A stretch of DNA of 64,000 nt from positions 744,001 to 808,000 of the forward strand of contig NZ_VCGW01000002.1 of assembly GCF_007671675.1 (NCBI RefSeq), in the 5' to 3' direction. This document shows positions 25,936 through 35,589 of this stretch, in pieces. The translations under genes and the position numbers were made by a program. Below the pieces are notes generated by a model that saw only the letters and a program-made list of their open reading frames with translations, did no database searches and was not told the DNA's origin. This stretch comes from Marinobacter maritimus (GTDB lineage Bacteria > Pseudomonadota > Gammaproteobacteria > Pseudomonadales > Oleiphilaceae). Each line of letters starts with the position of its first letter. Position 1 is the stretch's first letter.

Positions 25936-27186
25936 CTAAATCCAGTCTGCATCGAATTCTTTTTCCTTGTTTTTTTCTCGTTCGATCAAGGCTTTTGTCT
26001 TTTTGTATTCTGCAATATCAGTGTCTTGAAGTACGCGCGCGTAGTGATTTTCTATAATTTTTACGGAGTTTCCTGCCTTTAGTGCGATTTCATTAAGGTT
26101 CATTCCTTCACATATCTGATTACAGATGAAGCTGTGACGTAACGTGCTCCTGCTCCGACGATTCATGTTTTTGTCGTGCTGTATTTTGTGTTTTTTTACT
26201 ATTTCATTGAACTTTTTTTTGTGATCGGACGGGAAGACAAGCGAATTGGAGTTGTCTCTTATGTTTAATCCGCGCCGCTTCATGATTCTCTCAACTACTT
26301 GACCGCTTCCGTCTACACCGGTAAAGCGACGCCCATCTGTTTTGCGTCCGTCCTTTGAATGAAGGTGGATGATGGCAAGCTTAGCCTTTGTCCGCCTGTT
26401 TCTCTCAATTTTTTCTATTTCATTAAAGGTGAGGGTGCTCAGTTCTTCAGTGCGAAGTCCGGTAGACAGTGCAAGGTGAACGTAGTCGCGCAAGCTTTCT
26501 GCATGCTCAATTTCATTCTTGCGTTTACGTTCATATTTTTTCTTAACATTTTCGTCTAGCGCGTCCAGTAAGATTTTCTGTGCGCGTAGGTTGAACCACA
26601 CAAGGGGTTTACGTGGTTTTCGTTTCCTGCCTCGTGAATGTCGTTCTAATACTGGGACTTCATGAATCACCTGCATATCCACCCCAGCATTTAGGCACAT
26701 GCGCATCGCGCTTTTGATGTAGTCCAGTGTTCGGGGTGCTAGATGTGGTTTTTCAGAAATTACCTTGGCGCGGTAGGTCATCCACGTTTCTAGGTTGATG
26801 GACTTGATGGGCTTGGAGCCTAGAGACGGGTCAATTTCGCGGAGATAATAGTTCTCTAGGGTTTCCCATGTACTTTTTTGTGTAAACCCTTGTGCGATGT
26901 CTTGCAGATACTGGGTTCGGGCAAAGCGGTAGCAGTCGTGAACGGTAGTTTCTGGTGTGAGTGATACACGTTCGCCCTGTTCAACTTTGTCGCTTACTCG
27001 CTGGAAGTCCTCAAATGCGACTATGCAAGCTTGTTTAAAATCGGAGCAATGGGCTGATTTTCGGTGATCGAATGGTTTGCCGTTTGGTTGGGTGACGTAA
27101 AAGCGGTATTGCCAGACATTCGCTGTCTCGTTGCGCTTGTACATCTGGATTTTATTTTCGAGGGGATGGGGTGTTTCACATGCCAT
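25936..27186 (-). CDS. tyrosine integrase
   Basis: About 416 residues. The catalytic arginine lies in STGLRTEEL, the second arginine and histidine in STLRHSF, and the nucleophile tyrosine in ENHYARV near the C-terminus. The first residue of the usual HxxR box is Ser rather than His, a tolerated variation. Start choice is uncertain: the frame opens at TTG 27201, but ATG 27186 is likelier; neither has a good SD. A candidate arm site, CTTACACAC, abuts the start, suggesting autoregulation. The gene lies next to the intact tRNA-Phe, the standard arrangement. Confidence 0.92.
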   Translation of the reverse strand: MACETPHPLENKIQMYKRNETANVWQYRFYVTQPNGKPFDHRKSAHCSDFKQACIVAFEDFQRVSDKVEQGERVSLTPETTVHDCYRFARTQYLQDIAQGFTQKSTWETLENYYLREIDPSLGSKPIKSINLETWMTYRAKVISEKPHLAPRTLDYIKSAMRMCLNAGVDMQVIHEVPVLERHSRGRKRKPRKPLVWFNLRAQKILLDALDENVKKKYERKRKNEIEHAESLRDYVHLALSTGLRTEELSTLTFNEIEKIERNRRTKAKLAIIHLHSKDGRKTDGRRFTGVDGSGQVVERIMKRRGLNIRDNSNSLVFPSDHKKKFNEIVKKHKIQHDKNMNRRSRSTLRHSFICNQICEGMNLNEIALKAGNSVKIIENHYARVLQDTDIAEYKKTKALIEREKNKEKEFDADWI

Positions 27187-27255
27187 CTTACACACGTCCA
27201 ATAGCCTAGGGGTGGCTCAATTCTAACGTGTGCGAGTGTGTAAGTCTTGTGTAAG
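27187..27255. repeat. candidate integrase arm sites, right end
   Basis: CTTACACAC (27187-27195) is an inverted copy of GTGTGTAAG (27236-27244), followed by TTGTGTAAG (27247-27255). The last two reproduce the tandem pair near the left end in the same order and orientation. Confidence 0.55.
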
Positions 27256-27264
27256 GACTTGAGG

Positions 27265-27305
27265 TTTTTCCTTTAAAATCTAAGTCATTGATTTTAAAGG
27301 AAAAA
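27265..27305. terminator. 15-bp perfect hairpin next to tRNA-Phe
   Basis: Positions 27265-27279 and 27291-27305 are perfect 15-bp inverted copies (A/T-rich, ending in five T or A). The 11-nt loop is CTAAGTCATTG. It abuts the tRNA CCA end and probably serves as the new tRNA terminator supplied by the island. The loop word also occurs at 10095-10105 outside the left end. Confidence 0.65.
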
Positions 27306-27355
27306 TGGTGCCCGGAGGCGGAATCGAACCACCGACACGAGGATTTTCAATCCTC
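27306..27355. repeat. right attachment repeat within tRNA-Phe
   Basis: Identical over 50 bases to 10112-10161. It forms the 3' part of the intact tRNA-Phe, so insertion preserved the tRNA. Crossover lies somewhere within these 50 bases. Confidence 0.95.
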
Positions 27356-27381
27356 TGCTCTACCAACTGAGCTATCCGGGC
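27306..27381 (-). tRNA. tRNA-Phe (GAA)
   Basis: A 76-nt gene on the minus strand. The acceptor stem GCCCGGA pairs with TCCGGGC, followed by A and an encoded CCA. D-arm AGCTCAGTTGG, anticodon loop TTGAAAA with anticodon GAA, and T-arm GGTTCGATTCC are all standard. It is the integration site of the adjacent island and remains intact. Confidence 0.97.
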
Positions 27382-27411
27382 AAGTTGCCATACTGCTGTG
27401 CAACGGGGCGC

Positions 27412-27441
27412 TATTAAACCGGTTTCGGTGTGGTGAGTCAA
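27412..27441 (-). promoter_or_regulatory. tRNA-Phe promoter
   Basis: On the minus strand, TTGACT (-35, 27436-27441) and TTAATA (-10, 27412-27417) are 18 bp apart and followed by a GC-rich discriminator, GCGCCCCG, typical of stringently controlled stable-RNA promoters. The tRNA starts about 30 nt downstream. Confidence 0.6.
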
Positions 27442-27501
27442 GGCCGGCCCGGAAAATTTCTGAATCTTTTCAGGGTTGATCAGGCTTTGATCAAACCGGT
27501 C

Positions 27502-27774
27502 TTATTTCTCCGGCGGTACGTAGCCTTCGGCTTTGTCGAAGGGTTCGTTATTGAAGAAACGCTCCATCTGCGCCTGCAGGTATTTACGGGTGTTGGGGTC
27601 CATCAGGCTCAGGTGTTTTTCATTGATCAGCATGGTTTGCTCGTGCTGCCATTCTTCCCAGGCCTGTTTGGAAATGTTCTCGTAGATGTCCTGGCCTTTT
27701 GCGCCTGGCATTGGCGGGAAGTTCAGGCCTTCCAGCTCTTTCTGGTGTTTGCGGCAGAAAACGGTGCGGCTCAT
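27502..27774 (-). CDS. yggX: probable Fe(2+)-trafficking protein YggX
   Basis: A 90-residue protein starting [17 protein letters not shown], the standard YggX start with its conserved Cys7, and containing [21 protein letters not shown]. An AGGAG site lies 5 nt before the ATG at 27774; a longer frame upstream is not coding. It is thought to protect iron-sulfur proteins from oxidation. It lies downstream of mutY, as in E. coli and many gammaproteobacteria. Confidence 0.95.
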   Translation of the reverse strand: MSRTVFCRKHQKELEGLNFPPMPGAKGQDIYENISKQAWEEWQHEQTMLINEKHLSLMDPNTRKYLQAQMERFFNNEPFDKAEGYVPPEK

Positions 27775-27863
27775 GATCGCTCCTGTTGTCATAGATAAGT
27801 GGCTGGATGATAACAGATAGTGCCGGTTGAGCGAGTGGGCGCGGGGTGATTGGGACAGAGTTA

Positions 27864-28931
27864 TCAGAGCAGGGTGGTTTGTTCCGGATTGGTGAGCAGC
27901 GTGCGGATTGGCGCAGGCAGGCCAAGGGTCAGTGCTTCGTGCCTGTGCAGCCATTTTTGCTGCGCATCATCCTTCACGTTATTTTGCCCGGTCACGTCCA
28001 GCCGGGCCGGCTGGATGTGGAGGTGATAATGGGAAAACGTATGGCGGAAACTGCTGATCAGCTCCGGTTCTCCGCAGTTAAATCCAAGGCTCTGTTCACA
28101 GGCTTCCTGGAGCTCCTCCGCACCATAAGCCGGGTCCAGTTCCGGTAAGCTCCAGAGGCCACCCCAGATACCGCTGGGCGGGCGACGCTCCAGCAGGATC
28201 CGGCCTTCGTGATCTTCCAGTATGACCATCCAGGTGGTTTTTTCAGGTTTCGCTTTTTTAGGTTTGGAGCCGGGGTAGAGGCTGGTCTCATCTCTGGCGT
28301 ATGCGGTGCAGCCTTGTTGCAGAGGGCAATCATTGCAGGCCGGTCGGCTGCGCGTGCATACCATCGCGCCCAGATCCATGATGCCTTGGGTATAGTCCCG
28401 TACACGTTCGTTCGGTGTATGTGCCTCGGCGTGTTCCCAGAGCTTCTTCAGCACGGGAGCTTGCCCGGGCCAGCCGGGAACGGCGTGATAGCGGGCCAGT
28501 ACCCGTTTCACATTGCCATCAAGAATGGCTGCGCGCTTGCCGTATGCCTGGGCAACAATTGCGGCTGCAGTGGAGCGGCCGATGCCGGTGAGGCTTTCCA
28601 GCTCATCCTGTGTGTCGGGGAAAGTACCGCCAAAATCCTCCACAACAGACACGGCGGCTTTTTGCAGATTGCGTGCACGGGCGTAATAGCCCAGCCCGGA
28701 CCAGTGGCTGAGCACGTCATCGACCGGCGCCTTTGCAAGGGACTGCACATCCGGGAAGCGTTCCATGAAGGCCTGGAAATAGGGGATAACAGTTGCAACC
28801 TGGGTTTGCTGAAGCATGATCTCGGAAACCCAAACCCGGTAGGCATTGCGGTTGTGGTGCCACGGCAGGTTATGCCTGCCGTTTTGGTCGTACCATTCCA
28901 GAAGGCTTTCAACGAACCTGTCTGCTATCAC
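27864..28931 (-). CDS. mutY: A/G-specific adenine glycosylase
   Basis: A 355-residue base-excision enzyme that removes adenine opposite 8-oxoguanine. It has [10 protein letters not shown] with the catalytic Glu, the helix-hairpin-helix [15 protein letters not shown], the catalytic Asp in [13 protein letters not shown], a 4Fe-4S site C-x6-C-x2-C-x5-C ([18 protein letters not shown]), and a C-terminal NUDIX-like domain. It overlaps the AsmA-family gene upstream by 4 bp. Confidence 0.96.
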   Translation of the reverse strand: MIADRFVESLLEWYDQNGRHNLPWHHNRNAYRVWVSEIMLQQTQVATVIPYFQAFMERFPDVQSLAKAPVDDVLSHWSGLGYYARARNLQKAAVSVVEDFGGTFPDTQDELESLTGIGRSTAAAIVAQAYGKRAAILDGNVKRVLARYHAVPGWPGQAPVLKKLWEHAEAHTPNERVRDYTQGIMDLGAMVCTRSRPACNDCPLQQGCTAYARDETSLYPGSKPKKAKPEKTTWMVILEDHEGRILLERRPPSGIWGGLWSLPELDPAYGAEELQEACEQSLGFNCGEPELISSFRHTFSHYHLHIQPARLDVTGQNNVKDDAQQKWLHRHEALTLGLPAPIRTLLTNPEQTTLL

Positions 28932-31144
28932 TTGAACAGGCCTTTGAGAGCATCTTTTACCTTGTCGCCCGCACCCTCGCCGAGCTTCTCTTCGAGTTTT
29001 TCGCGAGCCTTCTCTTCAACTTTTTCTTTGGCTTTGTCCACTTCTTCGTTGGCCTTTTTCCGCGCGGCGTTTGCTGCAATGTCTTTCAGCGCGTCGCGGA
29101 AGCGCGAGCCATCAAAGGAGCACAGGCTGGCTGCGCCGTCCGAGAAATCACCTCGGCACTCGACCGGAATAACAACGTCTTCGACATATTCGGTTACCCG
29201 GCAGGCGTTATCGCGATGAATTTCGCCAACAATCCGCAAGCCCAGTTCGTAATCAACCAGAGACTGCTTCATATCAACGGTGCCCTTACCTTCGAGCTTC
29301 ATGCCTGCCAGCGACGCGATCAGGTTCGTGTTGTTGAAAGTGTTGCCGTTGATCTCCAGGGTGCCGCGCATGTCGTTGAACGGGGTCGTGTCGCCCCAGT
29401 CATCAGTCGTCAACTGCTCCTGATTAACCAGCGCAATACCCTGGCAGGCCATGCGGGTCAGGTTCATATTACGGAACTGGCCTTCAGCAAGATTGAAGCT
29501 GATCTGCCCATCTGCCTTGTCCCGCAGAACCGAGATACGGTTCCCGGAGGTGGTGGCGTTTATTTTGAGGTTGGCACCACCAGACAGCATGGTGACTTCC
29601 GCCACATCAGCCAGCATTGGAAGAGTCTGCACATTGCTTACATCGGAGTTGATTGACCACTTCGGGGTATCGCTGCGGGCATCAATGGTGGCTTTGGCGC
29701 CAAAGCTGCCCTCGTAAAGTTTGCCGCTGAACTCGTCTACTTTCAGCAAGCCGTTGCTGGCAGTTGTGCTGGCTTTGATTTCGTTGATGGTCAGGTTGCT
29801 TACAGTCAGTTCGCCCAGCCCGAAATCGATATCCAGCAGCAGGCTGCGCAAGGTTTCCAGTGGCAGAAGGTCGCCCTCCGGAGCCGTTCCTGCCGTCTGT
29901 GCGGGAGCATCGTTGGCACTTTCCGTAGCCGTCTCGCCTTCAACCTTTGGCGGCAGGTAGCGATCTGCGTTGAGCTTGTCGCCCTGAAGATTAAATACAA
30001 TGCCGCCGTTGTCGAGGTTATAGCTGCCGGAGCCTTTGAATGTGGTGTCATCCAGTTTGATCACGAGATCTGACAACGCTGGCTTACCCGCATCGCCGCC
30101 AATGCTGGTCGAGAACGCGAGAGCCTGCAATACATTTTCATCAGTCGTTTCAACGGCGGGTTGCCCCAGGTTTTCGAGCAGGTCCTTGAGGGAAAACTCG
30201 GCGATGGCTATTTTGCCTTGCACGGTTGGCTTGTCGCCAAAGCCCTTAACATCAAGATTGGTTTCCAGTGTCAGGTTTGCGAGGCTGGCGGTGAAGTCAC
30301 TCAGCGTCGCCGTTTCGTTTTCCAGGTTGGCTTTGGCGGAACCGCCCAGGTTGGCCGTTACCGATTTGCCGGCAAAAGCTTCGCCGTTCATTTTGAATTC
30401 GGCGTCCAGGCCGGAAACGGCAAAGTCGTTCAGCGCTTCGTTGGCCGCCAGGCGGGCCTGGATGCTCCCGTCTACAGAAAACTGTGGTTGCGTTGTTTCT
30501 ACGCGAAAGCCAACTTCAAGCGGGAATTCAGAGCCCAGAGTAATGTTGCTGGCGTTTACGGTGAAATCTTCAAGTGTCACCGTCTGGCCGGTTTGCAGGT
30601 CGCTGTAATGTACCTGTGCATTGCTGATCTGGACGTTCTCGATATTGAAATTCAGAGGCTCACTGCTGCCTTGCCCGTCGCCGGTTTCCGTGGTGGCTGG
30701 TTGTTCTGGCTCGCTGGCAACGTCCTGTTTGTCCTTCTGCGCGACACCGTCTGCTGGCTCCGGCATGATGCGAGTCCAGTTGCCTTCACCCTGTTCATTA
30801 ACCGTCAAGCGCGCGTCGAGGCCATCCAGAACGAAAGTGCTGACCTGCGGCGACATGGCAATCAAAGACCAGAAGTCGACCTGTGCGACCAGTTGTTTCA
30901 GTGCAATCAGGCGCTCGCCATCCAGGGTGGCCTCGACATCGTTCAGCTCAAGCCCGAGTGGAATAAAAGACCATCCGATATCGCCGTCCAGAATCAGGTC
31001 CAGGTTGGTTTTATCCTCAACCACTTTTTCGATTTGCGGTTTGTAATCGTTCGGGTTGATAACGGCCATGGCAATAGCAATCGCGCCGATGGCGAGAACA
31101 ACAAGTGCAACGATGGCGATCAGCGCATAACGTATGGCTTTCAT
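28928..31144 (-). CDS. AsmA-family protein
   Basis: A 738-residue envelope protein. One N-terminal membrane helix (about residues 6-30) is followed by VINPNDYKPQIEKVVEDKTNLDL, the typical AsmA start, and a long beta-rich periplasmic part with a conserved C-terminal AsmA region (NLIASLAGMKLEGKGTVDM). The last 60 residues are a Lys/Glu/Ala-rich helix, unusual but not unique. AsmA-like proteins form bridge-like lipid transporters or affect outer-membrane assembly. It is followed by mutY with an ATGA overlap. Confidence 0.92.
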   Translation of the reverse strand: MKAIRYALIAIVALVVLAIGAIAIAMAVINPNDYKPQIEKVVEDKTNLDLILDGDIGWSFIPLGLELNDVEATLDGERLIALKQLVAQVDFWSLIAMSPQVSTFVLDGLDARLTVNEQGEGNWTRIMPEPADGVAQKDKQDVASEPEQPATTETGDGQGSSEPLNFNIENVQISNAQVHYSDLQTGQTVTLEDFTVNASNITLGSEFPLEVGFRVETTQPQFSVDGSIQARLAANEALNDFAVSGLDAEFKMNGEAFAGKSVTANLGGSAKANLENETATLSDFTASLANLTLETNLDVKGFGDKPTVQGKIAIAEFSLKDLLENLGQPAVETTDENVLQALAFSTSIGGDAGKPALSDLVIKLDDTTFKGSGSYNLDNGGIVFNLQGDKLNADRYLPPKVEGETATESANDAPAQTAGTAPEGDLLPLETLRSLLLDIDFGLGELTVSNLTINEIKASTTASNGLLKVDEFSGKLYEGSFGAKATIDARSDTPKWSINSDVSNVQTLPMLADVAEVTMLSGGANLKINATTSGNRISVLRDKADGQISFNLAEGQFRNMNLTRMACQGIALVNQEQLTTDDWGDTTPFNDMRGTLEINGNTFNNTNLIASLAGMKLEGKGTVDMKQSLVDYELGLRIVGEIHRDNACRVTEYVEDVVIPVECRGDFSDGAASLCSFDGSRFRDALKDIAANAARKKANEEVDKAKEKVEEKAREKLEEKLGEGAGDKVKDALKGLFK

Positions 31145-31357
31145 GATTCAGGCTTCCTTTCTTGGTGCGGGAGCTTTCAGGATTCAAAGCGAATCCGGGC
31201 GCGAATATGCTAAAGGATAACGCAGGGTTAACAAATTAACAGGGCGGGAGTATGACAATGCCGTAGTGTTAGGCCAAAATGCACCCATTGTTTTCTGGCT
31301 CGACTGTTACGCTTCAAGATAAAAAGTGGTTCGCATAAACATAATAAGGAGTTCGCT

Positions 31358-31819
31358 GTGGCTATTACTGTGTCGATTGAACTGAACCGGGAACTTGAAA
31401 TTCCGGGTAGCTATGATGAGGTTTTTGCGCTGCTGGCGGATGTGCCTCGCTCTGCAAGTCATTTTCCGAAAGTCCACAAACTGACCGATCTGGGCGACAA
31501 TATCTACCGCTGGGAAATGGAAAAGGTGGGTATCGACAAGCACGCAATCCAGTCCATATACGCCAGCAAGTACTATTCGGACAAGGAGGCTGGAAAAATT
31601 ACCTGGGAGCCGGTGAAAGGAGAAGGTAACGGTCTGGTGCGTGGATCCTGGACGTTGGCGGCAAAAGGCGACAAGGCGACGGCCGCGAAATTCCAGACCA
31701 GCGCCGAACTGACACTGCCATTGCCCGGCTTGCTGAAACTCGCTATCAGCCCCGTTATCAAGCACGAGTTCAACGGTCTGGTGGATACGTATATGAACAA
31801 TTTGAAGAAGGCTTTCTGA
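31358..31819 (+). CDS. SRPBCC-family protein
   Basis: A 153-residue protein with the START/Bet v1-like (SRPBCC) plan: a first strand with VSIELNRELEIPGSYDEVFALLADV, a central sheet (GKITWEPVKGEGNGLVRGSW) and a long C-terminal helix. The fold binds hydrophobic ligands or assists polyketide- and ubiquinone-related enzymes. The precise role is not predictable. It is monocistronic, between the asmA-family gene and the his operon. Confidence 0.8.
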   Translation: MAITVSIELNRELEIPGSYDEVFALLADVPRSASHFPKVHKLTDLGDNIYRWEMEKVGIDKHAIQSIYASKYYSDKEAGKITWEPVKGEGNGLVRGSWTLAAKGDKATAAKFQTSAELTLPLPGLLKLAISPVIKHEFNGLVDTYMNNLKKAF

Positions 31820-31887
31820 TTTTTTTGCAGGCAGACTGGCTATCGTGCCGATTAACCCCGCTATGGGACTCCTGAGGGCATAAAAGG

Positions 31888-31893
31888 TATAAT
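31888..31893 (+). promoter_or_regulatory. -10 element of the his operon
   Basis: A perfect TATAAT 53 nt before the hisB start. A matching -35 is not clear. No histidine-rich leader peptide follows, so classical his attenuation is not supported here. Confidence 0.45.
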
Positions 31894-31946
31894 CCCGGAA
31901 TGAAGTTTTCCGGCGTTGTGCCACCTCAATTTGCTACGGAGTCCCC

Positions 31947-32540
31947 ATGGCCGAACGTAAGGCTCGGGTAGAACGAAATACCCTTGAAACCCAGATCAGC
32001 GTTGAAATCAATCTCGACGGCACCGGTAAATCGAGCTTTGATACCGGCGTGCCGTTCCTTGAGCACATGATGGAGCAGATTTCCCGTCATGGCTTGATCG
32101 ATCTCACCATCGTTTCCAAAGGTGATCTGCACATTGACGATCATCACACGGTAGAAGATGTGGGCATTACCCTGGGCCAGGCCTTTAAGCAGGCGGTTGG
32201 CGATAAAACAGGTATTCGCCGCTACGGTCATGCCTATGTGCCCCTTGATGAAGCGCTCTCCCGCGTGGTGATTGATCTTTCCGGCCGCCCGGGTCTGATT
32301 ATGGAAGTACCCTTTACCCGCAGCACCGTGGGCGGATTTGATGTGGACCTGTTTGAAGAGTTCTTCCGTGGTTTTATTAACCACGCTCTGGTGACGATGC
32401 ACATCGATACTTTGAGGGGCAAGAATACCCACCATCAGATCGAAACCGTGTTCAAGGCCTTCGGCCGCGCCTTGCGTGTTGCCATTGAAATGGATGAGCG
32501 CATGGCGGGTATTACACCGTCGACCAAAGGCCTGTTGTAG
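31947..32540 (+). CDS. hisB: imidazoleglycerol-phosphate dehydratase
   Basis: A 197-residue, monofunctional HisB (no phosphatase domain), catalysing the sixth step of histidine synthesis. Conserved features: the metal-binding [21 protein letters not shown] and [16 protein letters not shown] with [13 protein letters not shown]. An ACGGAG site precedes the ATG. It is the first gene of hisB-hisH-hisA-hisF. Confidence 0.97.
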   Translation: MAERKARVERNTLETQISVEINLDGTGKSSFDTGVPFLEHMMEQISRHGLIDLTIVSKGDLHIDDHHTVEDVGITLGQAFKQAVGDKTGIRRYGHAYVPLDEALSRVVIDLSGRPGLIMEVPFTRSTVGGFDVDLFEEFFRGFINHALVTMHIDTLRGKNTHHQIETVFKAFGRALRVAIEMDERMAGITPSTKGLL

Positions 32541-32598
32541 ACCACCGCTCTTAGCCGCTTTCAGCTGCTCCTAGTCACATAAGGACACCGTACTAACC

Positions 32599-33240
32599 AT
32601 GAAAACCGTTGCCATCATCGACTACGGCATGGGGAACCTTCACTCTGCCCGTAAGGCGGTAGAGCATGTAGCCCCGGATACCAGGGTTCTGGTAACCGAC
32701 AATGCGGATAAAATCCGCGAAGCCGACAGGGTGATTCTTCCCGGCGTCGGCGCCATACGTGATTGCATGGCAGAGATTCGCCGGCTGGGCGTGGATACGC
32801 TGGTACGGGAAGTGTCCCGTGATCGGCCATTCCTCGGCATCTGTGTCGGCATGCAGGCGCTTATGTCCCGTAGCGAAGAGAACGGTGGCGTTGACTGTAT
32901 CAACCTGTTCCCTTCTGAAGTGCGTTTTTTTGGCGAGAACCTGGTAGAAAACGGCGAGCGCCTGAAGGTGCCTCACATGGGGTGGAACGAGGTTTATCAC
33001 GCCATGGAGCACCCGCTTTGGCAGGGTATTCCAGATGGTGATCGCTTCTACTTTGTGCACAGTTACTACGCTGAGGCAGAAGCTAACGCAGACATCGCCG
33101 GGCGCAGCCATTACGGCGTTGATCTTGCGGCTGCGGTGGCCCGGGACAACATTTTTGCTGTGCAGTTTCACCCGGAGAAAAGTGCCAGGGCAGGGCTGCA
33201 ACTTCTCAAGAACTTTACTGACTGGAATGGAACATGCTGA
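32599..33240 (+). CDS. hisH: imidazole glycerol phosphate synthase, glutaminase subunit
   Basis: A 213-residue class I glutamine amidotransferase with C82 in LGICVGMQ and H191/E193 in VQFHPEK. It supplies ammonia to HisF. It overlaps the hisA start by 7 bp. The start [16 protein letters not shown] is typical for HisH. Confidence 0.97.
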   Translation: MKTVAIIDYGMGNLHSARKAVEHVAPDTRVLVTDNADKIREADRVILPGVGAIRDCMAEIRRLGVDTLVREVSRDRPFLGICVGMQALMSRSEENGGVDCINLFPSEVRFFGENLVENGERLKVPHMGWNEVYHAMEHPLWQGIPDGDRFYFVHSYYAEAEANADIAGRSHYGVDLAAAVARDNIFAVQFHPEKSARAGLQLLKNFTDWNGTC

Positions 33241-33971
33241 TTATCCCCGCCATTGATCTGAAAGATGGCCGATGCGTACGCTTGCGCCAGGGCCGTATGG
33301 AAGACTCCACCGTTTTCGGTGGCGACCCGGTTGATATGGCCACTCGCTGGGTGGAAGCCGGTGCCCGTCGCTTGCACCTTGTGGATCTGAACGGTGCGTT
33401 TGCTGGCGAGCCGGTTAACGGAGAAATCGTTAAAGCCATTGCACGCAAGTACCCGGATCTGCCAATACAGATTGGCGGCGGTATCCGTTCGGCGGAAACC
33501 ATCGAAGCCTATCTCAAAGCCGGTGTGCAGTGGGTTATTATCGGAACCAAAGCGGTCAAAGAACCTGAGTTCGTGACTGAAATGTGCAAGCGCTTCCCCG
33601 GGCACATTATTGTGGGGCTGGATGCCAAAGACGGCCGCGTCGCCACAGATGGCTGGGCCGAGGTCTCCGAAGTGATGGCGACCGATCTGGCAAAACGCTT
33701 TGCCAGCGATGGCGTTGAAGCGATTGTTTACACCGACATCAACCGCGACGGCATGATGCAGGGTGTAAACGTTGAAGCCACTGCTGCTCTGGCAGAAGAA
33801 GGTGGCATTCCGGTTATCGCCTCCGGTGGCGTAACCAATATGGATGATCTCAAGCGGCTGGCGCCGGTCGCTCACAAGGGCATCATCGGTGCTATCACCG
33901 GCCGTGCTATTTACGAAGGTACCCTGGATGTTGCAGAGGCCCAGGCGTTCTGTGACTCCATGAAAGGCTGA
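33234..33971 (+). CDS. hisA: ProFAR isomerase
   Basis: A 245-residue (beta-alpha)8 barrel. The catalytic Asp is in [14 protein letters not shown], the second in [12 protein letters not shown], and the phosphate sites are GGGIR and ASGGV. It catalyses the isomerisation that makes the HisHF substrate. Overlap with hisH and a 14-nt gap to hisF show an operon. Confidence 0.97.
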   Translation: MLIIPAIDLKDGRCVRLRQGRMEDSTVFGGDPVDMATRWVEAGARRLHLVDLNGAFAGEPVNGEIVKAIARKYPDLPIQIGGGIRSAETIEAYLKAGVQWVIIGTKAVKEPEFVTEMCKRFPGHIIVGLDAKDGRVATDGWAEVSEVMATDLAKRFASDGVEAIVYTDINRDGMMQGVNVEATAALAEEGGIPVIASGGVTNMDDLKRLAPVAHKGIIGAITGRAIYEGTLDVAEAQAFCDSMKG

Positions 33972-33985
33972 ACAAGGTAGAACTT

Positions 33986-34759
33986 ATGACACTGGCGAAG
34001 CGTATTATTCCCTGTCTGGATGTGGACAAAGGGCGCGTTGTGAAAGGCGTCAACTTTGTGGATATTCGGGATGCCGGCGATCCTGTGGAAGTGGCCCGTC
34101 GCTATAACGAGCAGGGCGCCGACGAGATTACCTTTCTGGATATTACGGCAAGCCATGAAAGCCGCGACACCACCTATGAAACCGTGGAGCGCATGGCGTC
34201 CGAAGTCTTCATTCCGCTGACAGTCGGCGGCGGCGTTCGCACTGTCGCGGATATACGCAATCTGCTGAATGCCGGCGCAGACAAGGTGGCCATTAACACC
34301 GCAGCGGTATTCAACCCGGAGTTTGTGCGTGAAGCTGCTGATCGCTTCGGTAGCCAATGTATTGTCGTGGCTATTGATGCCAAGAAAGTCAGTACCGAAG
34401 GTGAGGAACTGCGCTGGGAGATCTTCACCCACGGCGGTCGCAAGCCAACAGGTCTGGATGCTGTGGAGTGGGCCCGTAAGATGGTAGATATGGGTGCCGG
34501 CGAGCTTCTGCTCACAAGCATGGACAGGGACGGCACCAAAATCGGTTTTGATCTTGATCTGACCCGTGCAATCAGCGATGCGGTCGTTGTACCGGTAATT
34601 GCTTCAGGCGGTGTGGGTGAGCTGCAGCATCTGGCGGATGGCGTAACCAAAGGTGGCGCGGATGCCGTGCTGGCAGCGTCTATCTTTCACTTTGGCGAGC
34701 ACACGATTCCAGAGGCCAAGGCCTTCATGAAAGCTCAGGGAATTGAAGTCCGGGATTAG
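33986..34759 (+). CDS. hisF: imidazole glycerol phosphate synthase, cyclase subunit
   Basis: A 257-residue (beta-alpha)8 barrel, partner of HisH. Catalytic Asp residues are in [14 protein letters not shown] and [13 protein letters not shown]. It is the last gene of the operon; hisI/hisE are not in the window. It ends overlapping by 4 bp the convergent end of the yibQ-like gene. Confidence 0.97.
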   Translation: MTLAKRIIPCLDVDKGRVVKGVNFVDIRDAGDPVEVARRYNEQGADEITFLDITASHESRDTTYETVERMASEVFIPLTVGGGVRTVADIRNLLNAGADKVAINTAAVFNPEFVREAADRFGSQCIVVAIDAKKVSTEGEELRWEIFTHGGRKPTGLDAVEWARKMVDMGAGELLLTSMDRDGTKIGFDLDLTRAISDAVVVPVIASGGVGELQHLADGVTKGGADAVLAASIFHFGEHTIPEAKAFMKAQGIEVRD

Positions 34760-35589
34760 TCTTTTTTAGCGAAAGCAGGCCGAATGGTCTGCTTTTCCCC
34801 TTCTGCAAACATCCTGCGGTTGTTGTTACGTATCGCCCAGAGACCGCTCACCGTGGCAACGGCAATGCCTTGTTCATCAAGTAGCGGCAGATGTTTTTCG
34901 AGGTAATCGACGGTCACGGTATGTGGGTGGCCTATACCGACCGCACTGCCGTTCTCTTTTGCCCGCCGAATCAGTTCTTTGAATTGCTTGTCTACAAATT
35001 CTTCCGTTTGCTCGTGATCCAGAAAAACGTCCCGTGTCAGGGTGGGTACCTGATAAGCTGCGGCAACGTCGCCTGCAATGGATGAAGCAATGGTTCTGCT
35101 GTCGACAAAATACACCGGGTAGCGGTAGAGCTCTTTCATCACCCAGTCCATGGGCTTGAGCTGCTGAGTCAGCAAGCTGCCCATATGGTTGTTCACACCG
35201 CGTACGTAGGGAATGGACTGCAGGGCGCGGCGCAGAGTGGTTGTCAGGCTCTGCTCATCCATATCCGGTGTTAGCCCGCCAGGGCCAAGGCCAAAGTTGC
35301 GGGTGTTGGCCATGGGCGCGTGCAGCATGATCTCCTTGTCGCGGCTGTGCGCCAGGCGGGCAAGCACACCTGTGTGCCGGCGATAGGGCAGGAACGCCAG
35401 GGTCAGTGGCTGGTCCAGGTTGGCAAGCCGCTCGCCCTCGTGCAGGTTATGTCCCATATCATCAATAATGATGGCGATGGTTGGGGGCACATCACTTTTC
35501 GCCGGATCTGCCGCGACGCCGCCAGAGGCAAGGCTAGTCAGGGCGGCCAGTGCCAGGCTAACCAGAGTCAGATTAGAGAGCGCCTTCAC
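34756..35589 (-). CDS. divergent polysaccharide deacetylase, YibQ-like
   Basis: A 277-residue exported protein (signal peptide to about residue 27, ASGGVAA) with the NodB-like fold of Yib[27 protein letters not shown] and NHMGSLLT, and IGIGHPH-type end. The family's metal site is partly kept; activity is unproven. Coupled to ctpA by an ATGA overlap; with envC and gpmI nearby this is the conserved gpmI-envC-yibQ order, interrupted by ctpA. Confidence 0.9.
   Translation of the reverse strand: MKALSNLTLVSLALAALTSLASGGVAADPAKSDVPPTIAIIIDDMGHNLHEGERLANLDQPLTLAFLPYRRHTGVLARLAHSRDKEIMLHAPMANTRNFGLGPGGLTPDMDEQSLTTTLRRALQSIPYVRGVNNHMGSLLTQQLKPMDWVMKELYRYPVYFVDSRTIASSIAGDVAAAYQVPTLTRDVFLDHEQTEEFVDKQFKELIRRAKENGSAVGIGHPHTVTVDYLEKHLPLLDEQGIAVATVSGLWAIRNNNRRMFAEGEKQTIRPAFAKKD

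Larger units (their letters stand above)
10112..27355. mobile_element. 17.2-kb integrative island in tRNA-Phe
   Basis: Bounded by a perfect 50-bp direct repeat of the 3' part of tRNA-Phe. A tyrosine integrase adjoins the intact tRNA at the right end. Cargo includes a helicase-primase fusion, serine recombinase, RadC-like protein, HipA-like/DUF3037 pair and a type I restriction system. Parts of it, especially 17000-18800 and the integrase, are visibly more AT-rich than the flanking core genes. I see no capsid, packaging, relaxase or type IV secretion genes, so transfer would need a helper phage or plasmid. Confidence 0.92.

Noticed and set aside
10112..27355. Prophage or integrative conjugative element
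   Set aside because: No capsid, tail, terminase, lysis, relaxase or type IV secretion genes can be recognised in the interval.
31888..31946. Histidine attenuator leader before hisB
   Set aside because: The only short frame (from 31900) contains no run of His codons, and no terminator/antiterminator pair is seen.
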